DNA of 64,000 nt from Pogona vitticeps (taxonomy: Eukaryota; Chordata; Lepidosauria; Squamata; Agamidae), in NCBI RefSeq assembly GCF_051106095.1, contig NC_135786.1, positions 139,132,501 to 139,196,500 on the forward strand. Reading direction: 5' to 3'. Within the stretch, counting starts at the first letter, position 1. Every line of letters begins with the position of its first letter. The translations under genes were made by a program, and so were the position numbers. Positions 13,839 to 24,700 of the stretch are shown here, piece after piece. A model generated the notes under the pieces. The model was not told the DNA's origin. It was given only the letters and a program-made list of their open reading frames with translations, and did not search any database.

Positions 13839-14039
13839 AATAGATATGCAGGGATTTCAGCTTTTTGAGATTTTAATGGATGGACCCTTTCTGTCCAGGC
13901 TGTGGTCCTGGATAATCTAACCCAACAGTTAATCCTATTTACATACATTTCAATCTCACCAAAATCAGTGGAATACAGTAAAATCTGCATATACGATTGA
14001 CTCCATGTGATGTTCCTGGATTTATATCCACCCATATTC

Positions 14040-14425
14040 ACAGTGCCCCTTTGTGGATTGCTGTTTTGTCATGGCGAAGGGGCTTGAGTAACTCAGAGAA
14101 GTTATGGGCTACGCCATGCAGGGACTCCCAAGATGGACAGGACATAGTGGAGAGTTCTGACTAAACGGAATCCACCTGGAGTAGGAATTGGCAAGCCACT
14201 CCAGTATCTTTGCCAAGAATATCCCATGAACAGAAACAAAAGGCTAAACGATATGGCACAAGAAGATGGGCCCCTCAGGTTGGAAGGCGTCCAACATGCT
14301 ACTGAGGAAGAGTGGAGGACAAGTACAAGTAGCTCCAGAGCTAATGACGTGGTTGGGCCAAAGCCGAAAGGACACTCAGCTGTGGACGTGCTTGGAAGTG
14401 AAAGGAAAGTTTGTGTACTACCTCA
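14040..14425 (+). mobile_element. BovB/RTE-like LINE, 5' fragment
   Basis: gtcatggcgaaggggcttga and the following sequence, with the frame from 14226 (MNRNKRLNDMAQEDGPLRLE), match the region before the endonuclease of BovB/RTE-type LINEs, as I recall them. Truncated, no endonuclease or RT here. Confidence 0.55.
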
Positions 14426-14609
14426 TAGAACACACACTCTCTGAATGGTTTTCAACCTATTAAAGATACATGAAAATACAACAAATACCCTGAAATTAAT
14501 ACTTAAATAGATAAAACCCTATCCTAATTAAAATCAAATTTTCAGTAAAAATTCAACAGAATAAAACTGATTCGCACATCTCAGGTAGTTAATAAAAGAC
14601 AGCTTTGAA

Positions 14610-15050
14610 TAATACAGTTTTTGCCAAAAACCGGGAAGGTGCCTGATGAGCCCCTGGATGTTTATTCTAAAGTGGAGGGGCTATGCCCAGAAATACATGG
14701 TTCTTGGTGTAGACTTTTAGCCTTCTTCAGTGTCAATATTTTTAACATCCTGGGCTGCAAGGAGCAGGTGGAACAGGTAGCTGTTTTTTGAGATATATGT
14801 TCTGACAGATACTGAGGTCCTAAACCACTAAGGGCTTTATAGGCCATGACCAGCACAAAAACTAATAGGGAGCCAATGAAAGTGTGTCAAGACTGGGGTT
14901 ATATGTTCATATCTGGAGGTGTTTGTTATCAGTCTGGCTGCTGCATTTTGGACCTGCGGACATTCTGTACTGACTTCAAGGCTAGCCCTACATAGAAAGT
15001 GTTACAATAGTTTATTTTAGAAATTACCAATGCATGAAACACTATTGTTA
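14610..15050 (-). mobile_element. L2/CR1-type LINE fragment, minus strand
   Basis: Minus-strand reading contains MAYKALSGLGPQYLSEHI, a typical C-terminal RT region of L2/CR1 elements. The plus sequence agggctttatagg and ctgctgcattttggacc are also usual for it. Truncated and decayed. Confidence 0.55.
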
Positions 15051-15364
15051 GGCATGAATTAAACACCTATGCTGAGTTTAAGTCTCCGCTTCTGCCCGTT
15101 CACCTGTTGCTAGTAACTAAATAATATCATATAACCTAGAACCTACAGTTAACACAAACTAAATTTGCTACTGTTTCCTAGCTCAGTGATCCACCAATGT
15201 CAGCCCCTGTTTCTGGAGTCAGATATCCAGACAACAGATTTCGGAAGGCGTAGTAATAAAGAAGAAACGGTGTCTGTGTAATTTTATAATATGCTTTCCC
15301 AGATTTGTATTTCCTAATACAGTATTTTGTGTTTCTAAAAGATCGGCGGCAGGCGACCAGGGGA

Positions 15365-15384
15365 ACTACATTTCCCAGCATGCC
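15365..15384 (+). promoter_or_regulatory. ZNF143/THAP11 (SBS) binding motif in the CLPTM1L promoter
   Basis: actacatttcccagcatgcc closely matches the known SBS consensus ACTACAANTCCCAGMATGC bound by ZNF143 and THAP11/HCFC1, found in many CpG-island promoters. It lies about 220-235 bp upstream of the ATG. Occupancy is inferred. Confidence 0.7.
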
Positions 15385-15562
15385 ACGGGGCAGCGGCGAA
15401 TCCGTTTCCGTTGCCGAGGGAAAGGGAGAGCCGAGCGGAGGGAAGCGGGTTGTCTGTCTGCCGGCTTGGTCTCGCTCGCTCGCTAGCCGGCCCCAGGGTT
15501 GGAGCGGTCGGTGTGGCCCGCCTGCTGCCGCCTCCTGCCCCGCTGCCTGTGGTGGGTGGTCG

Positions 15563-15625
15563 ATGCCGCTGGCGGCCGCTGCGCCGGTCCGGGGGGGGCG
15601 ATGCTGCCGAGGCGCAGCTCGCTGA
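15563..15625 (+). promoter_or_regulatory. Upstream ORF overlapping the CLPTM1L start
   Basis: An ATG 38 bp before the CLPTM1L start opens a 20-codon frame ([20 protein letters not shown]) that ends 25 bp inside the main coding sequence in another frame. If the transcript begins upstream of it, ribosomes must leak past it to reach the main ATG. The transcription start is not known. Confidence 0.5.
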
Positions 15626-15795
15626 CGGGGCTGGCGGTGGGCTTGTTCGCCGTCTACGTGGCGCACACCTGCTGGGTGATGTACGGCATCGTCCATACCC
15701 GGCCTTGCCTCGCCGCCGCCGCCGCCGCCGCCCGCGGGGCCGAAGGGAACGACGGCTGCATCCGGCCTTACCTGGCGCGACGGCCCAAGCTCCAG
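15601..15795 (+). CDS. CLPTM1L: CLPTM1L exon 1
   Basis: Codes residues 1-65, phase 0 at the end, donor at 15796. It holds the N-terminal membrane segment ([20 protein letters not shown]) and ends with YLARRPKLQ, as in human. A GCC run at 15712-15733 encodes about seven alanines inside an extra segment between Cys36 and Cys53 that mammals lack. Confidence 0.96.
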
Positions 15796-18700
15796 GTGAG
15801 AGGGGCCGGGGAGGGTCGGAGGGCCCCTCCGCTCTTGGGCTCCCCACACCTGCCATCCCCACTTCCGAGGGCAGATGCAGGCAGAGGGGGAAAGGGATGC
15901 GCTTTCTGTGGCGGGGGTGGAATCTCTTTTTTTATTTTTATTTTCTTGGCATGGGTTGTTTTCACACAAGGGGGGAAGGGAGGGGGGGTGTCGCCCAAAG
16001 CCCTTGCATCGAAGTCAGTGGGCTAAACTTTAGGCGACCCTCTCCCCTCGCCCGCCTTTTTAAAAATGTAGTCACCCACCAGCTAAATTTAGAGAGCAGG
16101 AGGCTCTTAGTAGCCAAGGTGTAAATAAGGTGTGCTTTCTTTTAAGGAGGTTGGATCTCCTTGGCTCAGTTAGGCCAAGTCATGCCAAATCCAGCGCCCT
16201 GTGCACAAATCCCAGCAGGAAGTGCTTGGTTTTTTTACAATCAGACCCAGTCCTCCTTGCGTTTACAGCAGCCTCTTTCACCTGTTGACTTCCAGCCAGC
16301 TGGTATGGCAGGCACCCAGTTTGGGAGAAGCTGGATCTACAGTTACTTTTGTGCCCGCTAATAGGCTGGGTGAGCGATCCATCAGGAACGTCTTGGCTAT
16401 ACGTATAAGCTTCGGCTACCTTTGCCCTTATGCAACATGCAGGTGGGGGAATGTTTCAGATGCGCCAGGAGGACGAACTTGGAGATTACTCAGCAAGCTG
16501 TTTGGAAAATAGAGACACTGTCCTGACTTGGCACCAGGCTAACTAACTACTAATCAGAATTCTAAGGGTTACTCTGGGTTGGATCTGAAGTTGTGTTTAA
16601 CAGAGCTTTGCTGACATTGGAAGAATGGCTCAGGCAGGGGCTTGACTCCCATTCTTCCTGACAGCTGCATTCCCCATACCTCCTGAAAAGGACTAGAAGA
16701 TTAACAATGTGGTGGAAAGGAGGACTTGGCAAAGATGGTCTCCTGTCCCCTCCCTCCAGCAGGGTCCTCTGATCCAAGGCAATGTTCCCAAATAAGGCAA
16801 AGGTGGAAAATTTGTGACTTTCCAGACATTATTTTTCTGCAACTCCCACTAGCCCTAGCTATGTGAAGAAAGCAGCCCTATACATGCTTTGAAGTCTTTT
16901 CCAAATGCTGTGTAACACTAAGTATGGTTGCTACATAATTAACAACTAGCACCCCACTCTGCTGCCAATAAATGGTGGAATTTGATTTTTCATCTTTTTC
17001 TCAGTTGGAAGGATCATTAGGGGGTGTGGGCTTGAAATTTTGGGTGGTTTTCTCCTTCAAAATTACAGGCACCACTACATAATCTTTGTGTGATTTCAAT
17101 TATCAAAATGTAAACGTCAGTCCTGCACAAAATAGATGGGAGTGTGGACATATATAGGCATTGCAACCGTCTAGGATCTTATGATTACAGAGGCTCAAAC
17201 ACAAAAGTGGGTGAATATTTAAAAAAATTAGGCAGTGTAAAAAGGTTTTTGAACCCAGGTGTGTTTCATAGGACAGAGCTTGTCTACTGGTACAGTAGTT
17301 ATAATGAGTTATCCTCATGGAGAAGAGTAATTGTCAATTTTCTCCACTCTAGTGGCTATCTGAAAGGGAAGTGAGACCAACAGAACAGATGACAACACAG
17401 GGTTGTTTATTGCTTGTTCCTTGTTCCCTCCCCACTTGTTCAGAATACTATTATTTGTACTCTGACCAAACGTGTCAGCATGTAATGCTGCTGGGAACCA
17501 AAAGTAATTCACATTACCCCTGATGAGTGGCAGTCCCAAATAGACCATGACAAGGAACATATCTGTATATATTATACACAGAAATATACATTTTGGAATG
17601 CAATGGCATTAATATCAGTCATGTGCAAATTGGGCTGGACATGGGCCAAGATTTGAAAAGCACTTACATTACAAAAAGGTGTCCAGTAGTTTAGCCATTT
17701 ATGTAAATAAACTAAGCACAAGTTCACAGAGGAAGACAGCTTCTTCCTGCAAAGCACTTTGCAGTCCAGATGGTGGTAGAGAAACCACAGCCTCAGATAT
17801 AGATGATCTGTCCAAGATGGGTTTCAAAGGCACAGCAAGCCAGCAAAGCACATGTTGTTATGTATGAACAGCATGTTTACGTATACTGCCCAGTTGCTCC
17901 TGTTTGCAGCTTGGGTGCGTTAAACAGTATTTATTGCTTTCATATATATCCCTCCTTTCGTCCAAGGAGCTCAAACCAGCATACATGTCTTTTCTTTTTC
18001 TATAGACCTTTTCCTCACAACCCTGTGAGGTAGGTCAAGCTGAAAGAATGTCTGGCTAAAGGTCATTCACCAAGTTGCATGGCTTGGCGAGGACTTGAAC
18101 CTGGTTCCCCAACCCCCGACCGGCACTCTAACTAATACACCATATTGACACTTTCCATAGTCTAGTCCAGTGGTTCTTAACCTTTGTTACTCGGATGCTT
18201 TTGAACTGCAACTCCCAGAAACCCCAGTCAGGACAGCTGGTGGTGAAGGCTTCTGGGAGTTGCAGTCCAAAACTCCTGAGTAACCCAAGGTTAAGAACCA
18301 GTGGTCTAGTCGATACACTTCTCTTGCTAAGACATGAAGCATGGACTCTCTGGTAGATATTAATACTGTATACAGACATGTTTGTATGTTGGGGGGGAGT
18401 GTTTATATACCCCTCTGATATGGTTTTTGTATTTAAGATATTGCTTAAATAGTGTGGGATGTTATCATATAAGGATGTAGTCATGCTTTTCAGGGAACAA
18501 AAAAGCTGCCCTTAAATTGGGTAAATCTATTTATCATAATCATCCCAAAGAAAATGAGTTGCCTGCCAAAACATATTCCCCCACACACAGACAATCTGTT
18601 TGATTGTGGTAGTTTCTCCTCCTGGACTGCCACGTCTAAGACAAGCGAGTGAAGAATTCCCTTAGGTCTTATCCCATAGTCCTAATCACTGGGTTTTGAT

Positions 18701-21700
18701 AAACACCAAATTAGGACCTTCAGTTCCTGTTTGGAGTCCCTGATGAATTATGTACTCTAAGCTTTTACCTCTCTTCAAATAGGATTGCAGGTAAAAGGAG
18801 AGGTACCTTAAGCCCACTTAAAAATGCAGCCTACAACTGAAGGTTGCCCACTGGCCTTGTATTGTGGTCCACCATCTGACCAGTAACTTCCTGCTTGTAC
18901 AGTACTAGGCAGGAACCAAAGGCAAATGAGCTGACAGTCTCTGTTCACTTTGGTGGAACACATGTTTTGTGGGCTGTTAGGCTGAAATGGAGGAGAGAGA
19001 AAGCAGAGGCAGTAACATTTTCTCCACTGCTTTCTTAAGTTTGATGGAAATGTGGGGGTTGGGGGAAGGGGTTCTGGCAGCTTATGTGGGCAACGTGTAA
19101 TCCAAGGTAAAGGGAATAAATGTTGTATGAGTGGCAGGAGTACAGCCTGTTCTTTTTCAGTAGCCAGCAAGGTAAGGTGGTTGAAGCAAGCCTTCCTACA
19201 TGTGTTAACTCTTCCCTTTCTGTTTCAGCTGAGTGTTTACACAACCACACGATCCAACATAGGAACTGAAAATAATATAGATCTAGTTCTGAATGTGGAG
19301 AATTTTGATGTCAATTCCAAATTTGAAAGGTATTATGGATTTATTTGTAAAGTGTCTCCAAAGGAATCCCTTATGTGCCAATGATTTCAGTTGAGCCTGT
19401 GTTAAGTACTATTAAGTCCTATTTATTTTGGTGGCAGGGATAAGCATGTTTTTAATCTCTCTCATTGGAATGACTGGGTCTTCAAAGTGTTTAATGTTAG
19501 CTAGATTATCTAGTGCCCTGAATGCTTTTAGACCATGATACTGAATTTCTTCTTATTTAAAACACCTTATTTTCTTACTGATTTCAAAATAGTTTACAGA
19601 AGACAAAATCTGTCTGACAGGCACTCCAATTTGAAGCATCCTTACTGAGAAATAAGTCTAATAGATGTTAGTAGGATTTCATTCCGGATAAATGTTCTAA
19701 GGCTTCACAGCTAAGCCCCTCTATTTTGATTTTCTGGGCAGGGTTTGTCCATGGTGCAAAGGATACTTCCATATTTAAAATAGCTTGGTAGCATGCCCAT
19801 CAATTCTTCTTGTTCCCTAAGTACTGTAAAATGTACAAAGAACTTTGTGCTGAGAAGAAATTTATGATGTAGTGGACTTATTGTGGAAGACTTTGCTTAG
19901 CATCTTTGCTGCTACATCCTCCAAAAACCCACAGGAAAGAATTACCCGGGCTTTCCTCTTTGGTAGATGGGATTGAAAGGTGGTATGGTTTTCTTTTCTA
20001 GGTTGGCTTTTGCAGAAACTGCAGCAGTGACTTGCTGCTGGCACCACCTGCTAAGCCACAACAGGAAGTGAAAGAAACCATCTTTCTTTCCTCCCTGCCC
20101 CCAGTCTCCATAGAGAAAAAGTAGTTCATGGCTTGCATGACTCACATACATGAGTTGCTCTGCACCTCCTCAGGACAACTCAGACACACAGAACTGTAGT
20201 TGCAGATAGGCAAACCTTACTCCCTCCCTTCCCATAGGGTTTTCATGGAAGGAGGCAGTAACAAGGCACTGCTTGTGTTTTCTGGGCGCAGAAAAAAAGT
20301 GAAGTAGGAAGCAAGCCATCTCTCCCTTTTTCTGTGTAGAATTTGGGTTGGGGGATCATTCCTGCAATGAGCAGGAATTTCCTGGAAAACAGAATGAAAT
20401 AATGTATTCTATAGAAATAGTCTTTAATAAGGTTTTTAATGTTTGTGAATTGTGACAGTTGAAAGTTGCCCATTATTTTAAATGCTTCACTAAAACAAAA
20501 CCAAAGAGAGATGAGTCAGACTAAAACTCATGATCCATTCCGAACTGTGAATTGACTTTTTGCCATCATTCATCTAAAGAACATTTCAAGGTTAGTGTTA
20601 AAAGTTATCAATTAAATTACTGATGAAGGAAAAACTCATTTTCAGTGCCTAAAATGTTAGTCATCCTATCTGTGGTAGAAGTGATATGATGCCAGAACTA
20701 AGAGCAATTGTAAAATTTATATACCTAATTTTGTTTGTTTGTAGGACAGTTAATGTATCTGTACCAAAGAAAACACGAAATAATGGGACATTATATGCCT
20801 ACATATTTCTTCATCATGCTGGAATTCTGCCTTGGCGTGATGGCAAAGAGGTGCATATGGTAAGCCCTCTGACTACCTATATGGTACCAAAACCAGAAGA
20901 AATTAATCTTCTCACAGGAGAATCTGTCACCCAGGTGAGATGTTTTTGTCTGACATTTGGCACTGTTTCTACAGAACAATTCACAATATGTAAACTGTGT
21001 GAGATGCCTCCACATTGCCTTCCATTGAAAGGGTCAGTTATGGTCAAAGAAAACGTTTGTTTTATTTTACATGAACTCAAATACTGCCTGCTCGGTGTAT
21101 AACAGAAAATGTATCTTTAAAAGGCACCATAGAGTATTAATGTTGTCCCAAATGAGCTAATCGCAGTCACCTTGCCTCCTCCATCAAGTCCAAGACACCC
21201 CCCCCTTAAGTGTGCAAGGCACAGGATATTACAGCAGGGATGGCAAATACAAGCTTGTAAGCTTCCCGGCACTCAGGTAGCTTCAGCACTCATCCTACCA
21301 GATCCTGGATACTCTTCTGAGGGTGTGGTTATCTGTGCAATCCAGTGCACTGCCCTCAAGGTGTGCTCAACTCCAGCCAAACCCAGGACATCTCGCCCTG
21401 CCTCCGTGAGGCCCACAGTGATGGCAGAGGTGGAGGAGTACCTGGGTGAACCCCAGTGTTCCCATGTTTGTAGTCTGGCTCAGGGAAAGGGCTGTCCTGG
21501 GGTTGTCTTTGATGGCGGTGTGCCTGGCACTGATCTCTCTCAGCACCTCGCTTCTCATCGCCTCATCCTGTCGCACCCTGGCCACCTCCTCCAGGGGAAC
21601 ACAAAACTCCACCCAGCAGCCAGAGAGTAGGTCTCAATGGTAGATGGTCTCCCAGCCTTCCCGGAGAATTTGGCCATCACAGTTTTCTTCTGAACTTCAA

Positions 21701-24700
21701 GCACCACCAGAGCGTCAGCCCAACAGCCCTCCTCCTCCTCCTCCAACTCTGTCTCTTCCCTTAAATGCCTCGGTGCACACTTGCAAACCCTCAAGGCCAT
21801 CGCTGGCCTCTCCAGCCCAGTCCAGAGGTGCACTGCAGATGTGCAGGTGCACGGTGCTTGGGTGGAGGTTGACAGCCCACACTCCCCAGCAGGAACAGAG
21901 CTATCGGGCTCACAAACTGGTACACTGTTCACATCAAGATGCCACAATTGCAATTTAACTCAATCAGATTGTCCTACCTCTGTCTTTATGTCACCTGCTA
22001 ATGGGCATGCATAGAAAATAAACATATCCACTTAAGTACATTGAAGGCAGAGCTGTGAGACATATGTACTGCAAAATACAGCCTTCCATCCTTCTGAGGT
22101 TAGTAAGTTGAGTACCCAGCTTGCTGGAAGGGCAATGTGTAGCCTGCATACTTAAATTGTAAACTGCCCAGAGAGTGCTTTAAGTGCTATGGGTAGTATA
22201 TAAGCAGCATGTTTTGCTTTGCTTTAAATACTTTCCTTTTCAGTCTGTGAATCAACTTGATGTGAGCCAGGTAAATATCCTCACATAATATCTGTGACAA
22301 TTGAACAGATTTCTAAGCAATTGTTTTATTTCTATGCAAAACAAAGCCGAGGATACTTGATTCTACATTTTTGCACCTTTCTGTCACTCAAAGTATTTTC
22401 CTACAGGAGTAATAGAAGAGAAAAGGATGGATGCTTTATTTAACTACTATTTAGCTATTCTGGTTATAATGTAATATTAGCACAGAATATTGCAATTGCT
22501 TTGAATCTAGATTTCTGAAATGGAATTAAACCTTGTCCTTTTATTTTTGTAATTTTCTTTTTAATTGAAAAGCAAATTGAAGCAGAAAAGAAGCAGACCT
22601 ATGCCCTAGATGAGCCTGTCTCTCATTGGAGGTCCAGGCTAACCTTAAATGTTATGGTGGAAGATTTTGTCTTTGATGGATCTTCTCTCCCAGCTGATGT
22701 GCACAGATACATGAAAATGTAAGTGAATATTGATACTTTTTGTTGCTAGTCTTAAAGTCCACAAAATATTTGGATGCAGGGTGAAGAGCAATACTTCTGT
22801 GCCGTGGCCTAGGATTTTCTCTACAGTTTGGTTATCAGAAAAGCGACAGTTGACTGAAAGCTGATGGCACGATGGTAGTTTCATTTAATAACAGTTTTAG
22901 TCTCTGAAAATATATCTTAATGGGTTCGGGGCTTTGCAGCTGACAGCACTTCCATTATCTAATGCAGGCTTGTCCAACCTGCGGCCCGTGGGCCACATAC
23001 GGCCCAGGTCAGCTCGTAATGCGGCCCAGTGCAATTTTATATTTTAAAAGAAATTCCAAAGTTTCAAGTTACAGTGCCGGCACTTGCGGCTGGAATGCGG
23101 CTGGGGCACATCACAACAGTAGGGGAGGAGAGAGGGAAGGAAGGAGGGGGAGGGGAGGGGAGAGGGGGGCTGCGTGACTCCATTGCGCTGTCCCTGTCAA
23201 CAGGTGGCTCCCCTCCCGGCCCCATAAAGTTGCCGGAGTCGAAGCTGGCAGCCTCTGCTGTCTGAGATCACAGCTGCCAGTAAGCGCGCTTGGGGCGGGG
23301 CTGCGTAGGACGGCTGGGGCTGCCCCCCATGCGGCCCAAACCAAATTTATGTGTGGCCCAAACCAAATTTTCATCTTCTAGTGTGGCCCAGGGAAGGTGA
23401 AAGGTTGGACACTTCTGATCTAATGTTTGTTTTGTTTACTTCAGCGTGATAGACACAATTCTGTGTAGTATACTGTTACAAGTTGTTTTTTTCTCTGAGT
23501 GTTTATTCAAATTAAATACTGAGGTTTTGGAGATACATTTTGCCTGACACAGAATGTGTGATTTGTTTTGAAAGATGCATATGATAAAAATTGCTTAAAA
23601 TAGAAATATTTGTTTTAAACTAATACACTCAGAATACAATTCTTTTTTTTTAATGTAGGATTCAGTTAGGCAAGACAGTGCATTATCTTCCAATATTATT
23701 TATTGATCAACTGAGCAACAGAGTGAAAGATTTAATGGTAAGTAAAATTGATTCATTTGTGAACAATAAAAACAACATAAAACAATTTAAAATTATATAG
23801 ACAAATTTATCAAAATCAAAATAGAATCCACAGACTAATGGACTTAAAACCAAGATGTGAACCCTTACTCCTCAAATACTTGAATGAACTTTGTGCTTCC
23901 CTGGACATTGGAACCACTGAACCCCAGAATTTCTCTTCTGTTGCCCCTCATTCATCCCATTATAGCTGTGCAAAACCTGTAGATCTTCAGCTGACTTATG
24001 ACAAGGAGTAGAGGTGTCTGTCACTGGAACCAATGTAAACTGTCTCCAAAAACCTTAGTGACTGTGGCCAGCAGGCTTGTATAGATACAAACAGCTTCGA
24101 AGACGGACAGAACCCCTGTGGCACTCCAGCGCTTTATAAATATAGAGGTGAATGGACATCCTCAATGCCACTTCCTCTAAGCAGCCCTACAGATCCAGTT
24201 GCCTGCTATAATCAACAGTGTCAGAAGCTGACAAGAGATCCAGAGGATAAAAAGGCAGCACTTGACATAATGAAGCATTTACCAACTCCTGGACTCACCC
24301 AGCCAGCCTCTCTTTGCTGGATCTCATTAGCCAAGCATATTGGCCAGAACATTAGTTCACCGTGACTGAAACTCAAAAGTCTAAATAAATGGTATTCTGG
24401 ATAACTCTAAATATTACCAAATGGCATTACCAGATCCTGAGTGAATTTGCCATATGCCTAGGAAATTTATCTTGGCAGATCACCAAGTGTTCTACTCTTA
24501 ACTCTTTGTGCTAGATTCCAAAAACTCTTTCAACACTTAGAACAATTTTCCTAGATAGCACCCCAGAAATGTTTGTAGGAGGCCATCATGTAGATATTTA
24601 GAATGATGTTGTTTATCACCTAGTCGGTTAGAAGAATATACAGTTAGGTCCAGAAATAATTGGACACAAACAAGTTTTGTTATTTTGACAGTGTACCAAA

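Larger units (their letters stand above)
15340..15860 (+). promoter_or_regulatory. CLPTM1L: CpG-rich promoter and first exon of CLPTM1L
   Basis: Sharp rise in G+C and CpG over AT-rich flanks, covering the upstream sequence, exon 1 and the start of intron 1. No TATA box is evident near the ATG, which fits a housekeeping CpG-island promoter. Very GC-rich antisense open frames here are composition effects. Confidence 0.8.

Noticed and set aside
15178-15969. 263-residue open frame on the minus strand over CLPTM1L exon 1
   Set aside because: Antisense of a CpG island, Pro/Arg/Ala-rich low-complexity product, no domain. A composition effect.
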